Shown in pieces: positions 1 to 6,523 of a stretch of 45,521 bases of DNA; the first letter of the stretch is position 1, and each line of letters begins with the position of its first letter. Source of the stretch: Nitriliruptoraceae bacterium (GTDB taxonomy: Bacteria; Actinomycetota; Nitriliruptoria; Nitriliruptorales; Nitriliruptoraceae); NCBI GenBank assembly GCA_003565155.1, contig PXDB01000097.1, forward strand, positions 1-45,521. Direction: 5' to 3'. A program made the translations under genes and the position numbers. The notes beneath the pieces are model-generated. The model was not told where the DNA came from and made no database searches. It saw nothing but the letters and a program-made list of their open reading frames with translations.

Positions 1-1
1 A

Positions 2-121
2 CCCACCGTCAATGCCCGGTTGGATGACGAGCTCGCGGCTCTGCTCGAGCAGCGCGCCGATCGTGACGGTGTCCACAAGTCCGACATCGTTCGTGAAGCG
101 TTGCGGGCCTACCTCGTATGA
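2..121 (+). CDS. C-terminal part of a ribbon-helix-helix (CopG/Arc-type) protein
   Basis: The window opens inside this gene and only the last 39 codons are visible. The segment reads VNARLDDELAALLEQRADRD then GVHKSDIVREALRAYLV. This is the layout of a ribbon-helix-helix DNA-binding unit: a beta strand, a helix rich in Leu/Glu/Ala, and a second helix starting with SDIVREAL. Such proteins bind DNA as dimers and are often antitoxins that repress their own operon. No toxin gene follows; the next coding segment is the broken CPBP gene. An antitoxin role is inferred from the neighbouring toxin-antitoxin pairs. Confidence 0.6.
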   Translation, partial: PTVNARLDDELAALLEQRADRDGVHKSDIVREALRAYLV

Positions 122-277
122 ACGCTGCGCCCCGTCACCGGCCAGCCGAACCCTCCCGGTGACGGATCGCGTTCCCGTGGCCAGCCCGACCACACATCGC
201 CGTGACGATGCGCAGGTGGCTTGCGGATCCTGGTCGTTCCAGGCCGCTCGTAACGGCGAGCGGCGATACCTGGATGC

Positions 278-982
278 TTGGATGGTGCACCAACGAACGA
301 CCTGCGGGCTGGCGAGGGCGCGGTGGCCATCCAGAGGGCAACGATCGCCGGTCTGGTCGTCGCCCTCTGGGCTCCACTGGCCTACCACCTCGCTGTCGGG
401 CCGCTGCTGCTCGAGCCACGGCTCGACATCGAGGTTCGGGCACTGCTCGGGTACTCGATCATGTGGGTGCTAGCCGCCGCCGTCATCGGCCTCACGGTGG
501 CTTAGGAGCGGCTCCCGGTGGCCAGCATCGGTCTACGGCCCTTACCGGCGCGGCTCACACTGCTCGCAATCGGCATCGGTGTCCTGCTGTCACTGCTCGT
601 GCCCGTGCTCTCACACACAGCACACACCCTGGATCGGACGGGTGAGGGTGCACTGGTCGAGGTGGCGGCCAGCGTGCCCGTGACCGTGCTCATCTTGGGG
701 ATCATCACCGCCGCGGTGACCGAGGAGGTGCTGTTCCGCGGCTACGCGCTGGAACGGCTGCGGCAGCTCACCGGACGCTGGTGGCTGGCCGGGCTCATCC
801 GCGTGGGGGTGTTCACCGTTATCCACCTGCCCAGCTGGGGTGTGGCGCATGCTCTCGGTGTGGTCCTGCCGTCGGGCGCGGCCCTGACCGTGCTCGAGAT
901 CTGGAAACGCAACCTGCCGTTGGTGATCCTCGTCCACCCGGTGATCGATGCGCCACTGATCGTGCTCGCGCTCGTCGGATGA
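278..982 (+). pseudogene. CPBP (CAAX-like) intramembrane protease gene split by an in-frame TAG
   Basis: Two segments, 278-505 and 518-982, lie in the same frame and are separated only by TAG at 503-505 and four codons. Read through, they give one polypeptide of about 220 residues from GTG 323 (or TTG 278), the usual size for this family. The codons after the TAG read ERLPVASIGLR, a typical internal CPBP sequence that follows the first membrane helices. The catalytic elements are present downstream: TEEVLFRGY (EExxxR), FTVIH and a final VHPVID. A restart at GTG 518 is possible because AGGAG lies about 9 nt upstream, but such a product would lack the first two helices. CPBP proteins are membrane metalloproteases, sometimes linked to bacteriocin immunity. 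Confidence 0.75.
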
Positions 983-1073
983 TCAACGCCGCTCACCCCT
1001 GCCGCGCTCCGCAACAGACCAACTCGGCAACCATCCCCGACACGACCGCGCATGGCCGTGACGATGGGCCGGC

Positions 1074-1397
1074 ATGGTCTTCATTGCATTCGCCCACAAC
1101 TGCACAACGAAACGCTGCGCAGATCGCATCGTGACCGGCCCCTGCGACCAGCTCCAACGCGACGGGCAGTGCACCGTGAGCGAGCTTGTCGCCGCCAACT
1201 CCGTGTCGCAGCCGGCCATCTCCCGCCACCTGCGGGTGCTGCGCGACGCCCGGCTCGTGACCGCACACCAGGACGGACGGCAACGCCGCTACCGGGTCGA
1301 GACCGACGGCCTGCTGCCCCTGCTCGGCTACCTGACCACCTTCTGGGACCAGCGTTTCAACGCGCTCGCCGCGGTCCTTGACGACCTCGAGGGCTGA
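1074..1397 (+). CDS. ArsR-family winged-helix transcriptional regulator
   Basis: The protein (107 aa) carries a clear ArsR winged helix: CTVSELVAANSVSQPAISRH, then LRVLRDARLV and a wing with DGRQRRYR. No canonical metal-binding ELCVCDL motif is present. This subgroup is usually paired with an SRPBCC/AHSA1 gene, and here the broken AHSA1 gene starts 3 nt after the stop, as expected for a two-gene operon. The stretch before the helix-turn-helix is about ten residues longer than usual and rich in Cys and Thr, and no ribosome site precedes ATG 1074. The N-terminus may therefore also be damaged; GTG 1130 is an alternative start. Confidence 0.65.
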   Translation: MVFIAFAHNCTTKRCADRIVTGPCDQLQRDGQCTVSELVAANSVSQPAISRHLRVLRDARLVTAHQDGRQRRYRVETDGLLPLLGYLTTFWDQRFNALAAVLDDLEG

Positions 1398-1399
1398 TC

Positions 1400-1845
1400 G
1401 TGAGCTACGCCCACGACCTCACCCGCGACCTCCCGCACCCCCGAGCGGGTGTGGCACGCAGTCACCGACCCTCAGCTGTTGTCACGCATGGTTCATGCAG
1501 TGCGACCAGGACCTTGCGAGCCTGCCTATCGGGGGCAGGTTCACCCTGATCGACCCGAACGCCAAGGGCTGGTCCGGGATCCTCGACGGCGAACTGATCG
1601 AGCGCATCGCACCGGCACGGCTCGTCTACCGCACCGACGAACGCGAAGGCACCTCCTCGACCACCCTGACCTGGACCCTGACCCCCAACAAGAAGGGCAC
1701 CCGGCTGGCCCTGCACCACGCCGGCTGGCACGGCCTCCGGGGCTTCCTGACCGCCCAGTTCCTCCGGATGGGCTGGCGCACCCTGATCACGAACAACCTC
1801 AACGACCTCCTCACAAGCACCGGCCACGACACCGACACCCCCTGA
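1400..1845 (+). pseudogene. SRPBCC/AHSA1-family gene with two +1 frameshifts
   Basis: Translation from GTG 1400 gives VSYAHDLTRDLPHP, then the homology moves to another frame as ERVWHAVTDPQLLSR (from about 1443). It moves again to WFMQCDQDLASLPIGGRFTL from about 1489 to the stop at 1845. Removing one C from the run of five near 1438-1442 and one A near 1487 restores one continuous AHSA1 protein of about 148 residues. This fold binds hydrophobic ligands. Both lesions are single-base gains. The gene follows its likely ArsR repressor. Long intact genes elsewhere in the window argue against general sequencing error, although an error in the C run cannot be excluded. Confidence 0.75.
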
Positions 1846-1988
1846 CCGCACGGCCCGCCATGCTCACACCGCTCAAGACCGTGTCCCTGCGCGGAGCGGC
1901 TCTCACGGTGATGCGCCCATAGTTCGACGGGAGCGGCGGCATCATCGAGGGAGACACCTCCGGCACTTCGCTGTGTGTTCCTCGCCGA

Positions 1989-2003
1989 CTCGACTCGGTC
2001 GAG
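1989..2003. promoter_or_regulatory. Inverted repeat in the promoter of the first complete toxin-antitoxin pair
   Basis: CTCGAC-TCG-GTCGAG is a perfect repeat with 6-nt arms. It lies directly upstream of the TACGAT box (2007-2012), which sits 6 nt before ATG 2019. It would therefore occupy the spacer of a promoter starting transcription at or near the ATG. This is where an antitoxin autorepressor normally binds; binding is inferred. Confidence 0.4.
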
Positions 2004-2018
2004 GGGTACGATCTGTTC

Positions 2019-2264
2019 ATGACCGATTACGCGCAGACGCTGCTTCGCGAGGCACTCGCGCTCTCCGAGGAGGAACGCGCCGACCTGATCGCCGAGCTCC
2101 TGGTCAGCCTTGAGGGGCCTGCGGATGACGACGAACCGGCCGTCGAGCAGGCGTGGGCCGAGGTGGTTGAGCGGAGGGCGCGACGGGTCCTGGCGAGCGA
2201 GACCTCGGGCGAGGAGTGGTCCTTGGTCCGTGACCGTGTCCGACGCGCCCTGACGGACGAGTGA
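2019..2264 (+). CDS. Antitoxin, addiction-module component (CHP02574-like)
   Basis: This 81-aa acidic protein opens with a helix LLREALALSEEERADLIAEL, followed by LLVSLEG and an AWAEVVERRARR helix. This is the pattern of the unstable-antitoxin family PF09720/TIGR02574. Such antitoxins bind and block a RelE/ParE-fold toxin and repress the operon. The toxin gene follows with a 4-nt overlap (ATG start, stop TGA 2262-2264; next start GTG 2261), so translation is probably coupled. The TACGAT box 6 nt upstream of the ATG and the absence of a Shine-Dalgarno site suggest a leaderless mRNA. Confidence 0.8.
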   Translation: MTDYAQTLLREALALSEEERADLIAELLVSLEGPADDDEPAVEQAWAEVVERRARRVLASETSGEEWSLVRDRVRRALTDE

Positions 2265-2578
2265 GCCGACGAGTCCTCGTCGAACCGGAGGCGTCGACCG
2301 AACTCGAGGAGGCCGCACGCTGGTACGAGGCGCAGCGGTCCGGTCTCGGGTTGACGTTCCTCGCGGCGGTCGACGTAGCCGTCGAGTACCTAGCGGCGTG
2401 GCCCGAGTCCGGGAGCGGTGTGCCGGGCGTGCCGGCTAGCCCGTCAGCCTGCCAACTCCCGGTCTCCCGCTTCCCCTACCGGATCGTCTACATGATCGCC
2501 TCCGAGGAGGTGCGGGTCCTCGCCGTTGCGTACACCCGTCGGCGCCCTGGCTACTGGCGATCCCGCACGCAGCCGTGA
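2261..2578 (+). CDS. RelE/ParE-superfamily toxin
   Basis: The 105-aa protein shows the RelE/ParE fold. An N-terminal strand and helix (VEPEASTELEEAARWYEAQR) is followed by a long second helix, then the strands RFPYRIVYMIASEEVRVLAV and the tail YTRRRPGYWRSR, typical of the plasmid stabilisation subgroup. The target may be ribosome-bound mRNA or gyrase; the sequence alone does not decide. It is translated from GTG 2261, overlapping the antitoxin stop. The spacing and order, antitoxin first, are standard for type II modules. A perfect hairpin follows 5 nt after the stop. Confidence 0.8.
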   Translation: MSRRVLVEPEASTELEEAARWYEAQRSGLGLTFLAAVDVAVEYLAAWPESGSGVPGVPASPSACQLPVSRFPYRIVYMIASEEVRVLAVAYTRRRPGYWRSRTQP

Positions 2579-2583
2579 CGATG

Positions 2584-2602
2584 GGCGGTCGGGCCGACCG
2601 CC
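2584..2602. repeat. Perfect inverted repeat between two toxin-antitoxin operons
   Basis: GGCGGTCGG-G-CCGACCGCC has 9-nt arms and a one-base centre. It starts 5 nt after the ParE-like stop and lies 28 nt before the -35 region of the next operon. It lacks a U tract, so it is either a weak terminator or a dimeric protein site, perhaps for one of the flanking antitoxins. Confidence 0.45.
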
Positions 2603-2629
2603 GGCAGCGCCCACAACCTCCGCGTCACC

Positions 2630-2659
2630 CTCGACGGCGCGTCTACGGTTCCGTATACT
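2630..2659 (+). promoter_or_regulatory. Promoter of the MazEF-like operon, probably leaderless
   Basis: A CTCGAC box (2630-2635), an 18-nt spacer and a near-consensus TATACT box (2654-2659) end 7 nt before ATG 2667. The expected transcription start falls on or next to the ATG, and no ribosome site is present. TATACT also stands out in such GC-rich sequence. Confidence 0.55.
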
Positions 2660-2666
2660 GTCGGCT

Positions 2667-2864
2667 ATGGCTGCTACGAAGATGCTACGGGTCTCTGACC
2701 GTACCCACGACGGCTTCCGCCGCGAGGCTCAGCGTCGCGGCGCAACGATCGACGAGGTCGCTACCGCCGCCCTACGGGCCCTCCGCCAGAAGGAGATGGG
2801 CGAGCAGCTCGCGTCGCCGCTCGAGGCCGACGAGGCCGAGTGGCTCGATGCGTCGCTGCGGTGA
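2667..2864 (+). CDS. MazE-like antitoxin
   Basis: This is a 65-aa protein, MAATKMLRVSDRTHDGFRRE and so on, with a short basic N-terminal strand, a helix-turn-helix-like centre (RGATIDEVATAALRAL) and an acidic tail ending EADEAEWLDASLR. The layout matches small ribbon-helix-helix antitoxins that accompany actinobacterial MazF toxins: the N-terminus binds DNA and the acidic tail wraps the toxin. ATG 2667 was chosen because the TATACT box lies just upstream. The MazF-like gene begins inside its last codons (17-nt overlap). Confidence 0.75.
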   Translation: MAATKMLRVSDRTHDGFRREAQRRGATIDEVATAALRALRQKEMGEQLASPLEADEAEWLDASLR

Positions 2865-3186
2865 TGTCCAGCTCGCGCACCTGGGCGAGCCGCAAGGACG
2901 GGAGGCCGGCTTCGCGCGTCCGGTCGTGGTCGTGACGGCACAGCTGGCTCTCGAGCAGCACCCGAGCGTGGTCCACGTCGTGCCCTTGACTTCGACCATC
3001 CGCGGCTACCGGTCCGAGGTGACCATCGAACCCGACCCCGAGAACGGGCTCGAGGTGGCCTCTGCGGCACAGTGCCAGCACATCCGCGCGATCGCCGTCG
3101 GACGACTCGCGGTCCCGATCGGCAACGTCGGTCCGCAGGCCCTCACCCAGATCCGCGAGATCCTCGCGGATCTCCTCGACCTGTAG
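2848..3186 (+). CDS. MazF/PemK-family toxin endoribonuclease
   Basis: The 112-aa product starts MRRCGDVQLAHLGEPQGREA and contains the family's conserved GFARPVVVVTA, VVPLTSTIRGYRSEVTI, AQCQHIRAI and the closing IGNVGPQALTQIREIL. This is full length for MazF, a sequence-specific RNase that cuts single-stranded mRNA and sometimes tRNA or rRNA. Two substitutions occur near the normally conserved start (MRRGDVWLV in many relatives; here a Cys is inserted after MRR and Gln replaces Trp), which could affect activity. The start is ATG 2848 inside the antitoxin gene, giving translational coupling. Confidence 0.85.
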   Translation: MRRCGDVQLAHLGEPQGREAGFARPVVVVTAQLALEQHPSVVHVVPLTSTIRGYRSEVTIEPDPENGLEVASAAQCQHIRAIAVGRLAVPIGNVGPQALTQIREILADLLDL

Positions 3187-3304
3187 CGACCCGCTCGAGA
3201 CCGTGATGATGCGCGCCCGGCTCGAAGAGCGGCTGCGCCCGAAACCTCATGGCCGTGCATGCGGCATCCTGGCCAGGGGCGTCCTGTAGGTCTGGCCCCT
3301 ATGG

Positions 3305-3395
3305 GACCTGCGCCATGCCCAGGTGACCTCCTCACCTGCTCCTGGCCGACGGCGAGAACGCGAAGGTCGTCCAGGAACGCCTGGACCACCAACCG
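3305..3395 (+). pseudogene. Remnant of a tyrosine recombinase (phage-type integrase) C-terminus
   Basis: Reading from 3305 gives DLRHAQVTS. After one extra base (about 3329-3332) the sequence continues HLLLADGENAKVVQERLDHQ from 3333. Together these match the C-terminal catalytic core of XerC/phage integrases, usually HDLRH..atLLLa.G...KvVqErLGHss. The Arg and His of the motif are present. The catalytic Tyr and everything after the DH are missing, and the sequence then meets the IS3 fragment. No N-terminal part was found upstream. It marks a past integration event. Confidence 0.6.
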
Positions 3396-3406
3396 GGCCC
3401 CTCACC

Positions 3407-3592
3407 CTCGTTCGGGGTCCGCGAGTCGATGACCATCGCCAGCGCGTTGGTGACCAGTACCGAGGTCTGGGCGGCATCGATCGACCACCCCACGACGCGG
3501 CGAGAGTAGACGTCGAGTACGACCGCGCAGTAGATCGTGTTCTCGCGGGTGGGATGTTCGGCGATGTGGGTCACCCACAGCTGGTCTCGCGT
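3407..3592 (-). mobile_element. IS3-type transposase fragment (DDE/rve core, inactive)
   Basis: The minus strand encodes RDQLWVTHIAEHPTRENTIY, then CAVVLDVYSRRVVGWSID and ALVTNALAMVIDSRTPNE, which is the first half of an IS3-family OrfB catalytic core. The first catalytic Asp, normally in WVTDI, is His here. The second Asp (HSDRG region) and the Glu are absent because homology ends near 3407. No terminal inverted repeats were recognised. One edge abuts the integrase remnant and the other meets the end of the membrane-protein gene 3571-4101. Confidence 0.75.
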
Positions 3593-4101
3593 TGTCGTAA
3601 CGTCCGCTCGCCGCGCCAGCGTTCGAGCCGGTCGATGACCGCTTCGGCGGCGGCCTGCTTGCGGCGCCTGGTCAGGCCCGGGACGTCCCACAGGAGCCGC
3701 TGCGGCCCGTCCGGGCCGTCGACGAGCAGCCGGAGATTGCCGGTGAGGCCCTGCGCCGTGTGGAAGCCCTCCACCCGGCGGCGCGGCACCTCGACGGTAG
3801 TGGTCAGCCGGACCCCCACGAGCTCGTCGGCATCGATATGCACGCCCAGACGAGCGAGCCGCGTGACCAGGCGCAGGAAGCCGAACGCAGCCAGTACCAG
3901 CCCCATCACGAGCAACGCCGCGGTGAGCCCCGCCGTCGAGCCGTCGGTGCGGCGGGCCTCATCAAACACCACCAGCGGGGCCGCGAACACCAGGCCGATG
4001 AGCACGAGGCGGGCGCCCCACACCTGGGTGAACGCCAACGGACGCGGCACGGCGTTGATGATCGCCGTGCCAGGTGTCCCAGTTGTCTCCTCGTCGTGCA
4101 T
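3571..4101 (-). CDS. Small membrane protein with PH-like cytoplasmic part; 3' end altered by IS fragment
   Basis: The 176-aa product has two hydrophobic segments near residues 25-45 and 55-80 (VWGARLVLIGLVFAAPLVVF and GLVLAAFGFLRLV). A soluble part follows with VHIDADELVGVRLTTTVEVP and LLWDVPGLTRRRKQAAAEAV. The strand pattern resembles bacterial PH/YdbT-like membrane proteins; this is a weak assignment. The final residues (about RTLRQRETSCG) are encoded by sequence that also encodes the IS3 fragment on the same strand, so the natural C-terminus was probably lost. ATG 4101 is chosen over the upstream Arg-rich extension. Confidence 0.5.
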   Translation of the reverse strand: MHDEETTGTPGTAIINAVPRPLAFTQVWGARLVLIGLVFAAPLVVFDEARRTDGSTAGLTAALLVMGLVLAAFGFLRLVTRLARLGVHIDADELVGVRLTTTVEVPRRRVEGFHTAQGLTGNLRLLVDGPDGPQRLLWDVPGLTRRRKQAAAEAVIDRLERWRGERTLRQRETSCG

Positions 4102-4212
4102 GCGATCCGGGTCCGTGCCCGTGGTGGTTCGTGGCGAGCGCCGGCGGTCGACGCCTTCGACCGCCAACCGCCGAACGCCACCTGGGGCGGAGCGGTGGGC
4201 TGGTTGCGTCCG

Positions 4213-4466
4213 TCAGGCGTCGTTGACGGGAGCGCCCAGGGCCCGCAGGCTTGCCACAAGAGTCTGGTCGGACGGGAGGAGCTACCCGAGGAGTCGGGAA
4301 CGTCGCTCATGCGGTTGGCCATCACGAACGGTACGAACGGTGACCGCCGCCGGCCGGGGGCCCGCCAGAGCTCGCGGAGGACATCGCGCGGTCGCGCCGG
4401 TTCGTGCGACGACACCGGTGGCGGCAGGACCTCCTGGGGCCGTTCCATCGTCTCGGCCTCAGTCAT
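4213..4466 (-). pseudogene. Small unknown gene with a probable -1 frameshift
   Basis: From ATG 4466, preceded by GGGAGG 9 nt upstream, the minus strand reads MTEAETMERPQEVLPPPVSS and continues protein-like to FVPFVMANRMSDVPDSSG. Near 4280 the sensible reading moves to the next frame, LLPSDQTLVASLRALGAPVN-DA, and stops at 4213. One missing base near 4280 accounts for the shift; the repaired protein would be about 84 residues. No family was recognised. It lies just upstream of, and on the same strand as, the small membrane-protein gene, so both may once have formed one operon. Confidence 0.4.
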
Positions 4467-4908
4467 GGCCCTGGTCCTCCCGTAGATCAGGGCATCCTGA
4501 GGGGGCCACCGCCACGACCTCGGTTACAAGGACCTGTCACCGGATCCCTTCGCCGGGAGGACACAGCCCCTACGGCCTCGACGGGATGCACGTCGAATTT
4601 GGGCCGGCCCGACCGCGAGAAGCGGCTGTCGAGCCATCCCGCAGAGGTTCCCGGCCAGCCCGTCGCGAAACAGCCGTCCTACCCCCAGGTGCAGTCCCGC
4701 AACTGTGTATCGAAGGGGAGATTGCCCGCCATTCGCGGGTGGAGCGGCGGGTGGCTGGGATTGTGGCCTGATGGGCCTCTAAGGGCCGCCAGTCGGGCTG
4801 TGTGGGCGAGCACGCCGATCAGCTGGTCTCGCACATCGGACGGAGACAGGCGACGCGCATGGGCGCAGAACCCGTAGTGCCGTGTGGGTAGAGCTGTCCG
4901 GTGTCCTG
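4467..4908. other. Stretch without an assigned gene; one coding-like patch on the minus strand
   Basis: No complete gene with a ribosome site was found. On the minus strand about 4775-4895 reads TRHYGFCAHARRLSPSDVRD then QLIGVLAHTARLAAL. This looks like part of a protein but has no start nearby and no family I recognise. It may be another remnant of the decayed island. Confidence 0.35.
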
Positions 4909-5280
4909 CTAGGCGTCATCGATGGGCAGGTACCGGATCCGGTAGCGGTCTGGTTCGATGACCACGACAGCGCCCTCGGACAGCACATGCTCGACGCGGG
5001 GGAGGACATCGAGGAGTACATCGACACGTTCGTCGACCGCGTCGCGGATGCCGCGCAGCAGCAGGACGCTCGGACCGGTGGCGCCGGTCAACGCCAGGAT
5101 GGTGCCGAAGTCGGTGTCAGTGGTGACGAGGACACGCTCGTCAGCGACGGCCAGCGCCATCACCTCGTCGTCGGTGTGCCCGGCCAGCCCGAGGATCCGG
5201 ACGTGGGTGGTGTCATGCCCGGCCACAGCGAGCCGGTGAGCCACTGCATCCTGCAGGGCTTCATCGACCAGCAGCCTCAC
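4909..5280 (-). CDS. DUF5615 PIN-like toxin of a type II toxin-antitoxin pair
   Basis: The 123-aa product starts MRLLVDEALQDAVAHRLAVA and continues GHDTTHVRILGLAGHTDDEV with a later RVLVTTDTDFG. This is the DUF5615 (PF18480) pattern, a PIN/Mut7-C-like fold in which the first VDE and the TDTDFG Asp residues form a metal site, implying RNase activity. It starts at GTG 5280, which overlaps the antitoxin stop TGA (5277-5279), so translation is coupled. The pairing with an upstream DUF433 gene is the standard arrangement. Confidence 0.85.
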   Translation of the reverse strand: MRLLVDEALQDAVAHRLAVAGHDTTHVRILGLAGHTDDEVMALAVADERVLVTTDTDFGTILALTGATGPSVLLLRGIRDAVDERVDVLLDVLPRVEHVLSEGAVVVIEPDRYRIRYLPIDDA

Positions 5281-5507
5281 GCGGTCTGATCCAGCGGGAT
5301 CACCCGCTGGTCGACATTGGCGGCGGCGAACCGCAGGGCTTCACGAACGTCGTCCTCGGTCAGCTGCGGGTACTGCTCGAGGATGGTGTCCATATCGATG
5401 CCCGCAGCGATCATCCGCACCAGCATCGCAACGGGGATGCGTGTCCCGTCGATGCAGGGCAGACCACCCATGATCCGGTGGTCGATCTTGATCCGTGTGA
5501 AGGCCAT
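5277..5507 (-). CDS. DUF433-family antitoxin
   Basis: The 76-aa protein begins MAFTRIKIDHRIMGGLPCID and continues GTRIPVAMLVRMIAAG, ILEQYPQLTEDDVREALRFA. This is the full DUF433 (PF04255) domain: a short beta unit with the GG.P.I.GTRIPV signature, then a helix-turn-helix. Members neutralise DUF5615 PIN-like toxins and bind their own promoter. The ATG at 5507 has no upstream ribosome site beyond GAGG directly next to it, but TACCAT lies 6 nt upstream (5514-5519), suggesting a leaderless transcript as for the two other pairs in this island. Confidence 0.85.
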   Translation of the reverse strand: MAFTRIKIDHRIMGGLPCIDGTRIPVAMLVRMIAAGIDMDTILEQYPQLTEDDVREALRFAAANVDQRVIPLDQTA

Positions 5508-6523
5508 GCCTCGATGGTACGTCACCGCCGCTCGGGCAGGAAGGCTCGTCCACACCCAGCAGGCACCTCGTGTCGAGGGGTTTCCGCGCGCTACTTGGGC
5601 ATCGCACCGGCCCATCAACCCGCCCACAACCGGGATTTCCGGCGCTGATCGGCACCGACGCCAGCTGCCGGTCCCTCGAGCGTCAGACATGGGCGGTCCG
5701 GCGCTGCTCGGCGCTCTTCGGTGCTGGTGCGGGAGCGCTCGCAGCGGGGGAGCGGGCAGGGTTGCGAAGGCGCTTCGAACCGACGCGCAACGGCAGCGGG
5801 CAACGGTGTGGTCGCGCAGCCGACGTCGTTCCAGCGGCATCGAACGGCGGTGGTGGATGGCAGGGTCGCGTGATGGCGCCGTTGGATGCGAGGACTGACG
5901 CGACCGAGCGCGGTCATGCCGGTGGCACGGGGCGACCGCACCCATCTGGGCGTGCACGGTGGCGATCAGCGGTTCGGCGGGTCGGGGAGGCGTCGTGGAC
6001 GTTGGATCGGATCGTGCGCCCGCCGCGGCGCGGGCTCGCCCGGAGGTCCGTCTCAGCGGTCTCGACGGTGACCGGGTCCGTATCGGTCGCCCTCGACAGG
6101 CTCGCCGCGCTGCGGATCCTCGCCTGGCCCGGAGGAGTGCACCGATGGCCTGCGATCCGGGGGACCACCAGGATCAGCAGCGTTGGCGGTACCGCTCTGC
6201 CCCTCTGCCGGTCGTGGTGGAGGGCACACGGTGGCCGGCGTCGCGTGCGCACGGTCCATGACCTGGGAAGCGGTCTGCCGCAGGTGTCAGCGGCGGGAGG
6301 GGTGGGTGAGCGGATCCGCCGCGAGGTCGAGGGAGCGCTCAACGAGCACGTCCGCGCCGGCACGTGGGTCCACGCGGCCACGTCGGCGTGCGCGGAGGTG
6401 ACAGCACTCCTGCACTACCTCGACGGTGGCGCGGGCGATGAACGGGATGGCGACGCCGATCCCTTCGGCGAGGAACTGGTCGCTCGGCACGGGGCGCTGC
6501 GCGGGACGGGCCGCGCAGCCGCC
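5508..6523. other. 1 kb stretch without a clear gene; a coding-like patch at its right end
   Basis: Most of this stretch shows no start with ribosome site and no recognisable protein in any frame. At 6302-6523 on the plus strand the frame starting GTG 6302 (GGAGG immediately upstream) reads ERIRREVEGALNEHVRAGTW then VHAATSACAEVTALLHYLDG with third positions nearly all G or C. It has no stop before it enters the GNAT gene on the opposite strand. It may be a truncated gene or chance. No family was recognised. Confidence 0.3.

Noticed and set aside
503-505. TAG read as pyrrolysine or as programmed readthrough
   Set aside because: No pyrrolysine gene or readthrough context is visible; the surrounding genes show simple decay.
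4689-4712. String GGTGCAGTCCCGCAACTGTG resembling the core of a cobalamin riboswitch
   Set aside because: The rest of the riboswitch, including the B12 box and flanking stems, is absent, and no cobalamin gene is nearby.
3323-4771. Plus-strand open reading of 482 codons across the IS fragment and membrane gene
   Set aside because: Ser/Arg/Thr-rich composition, no domain, antisense to two better-supported genes.
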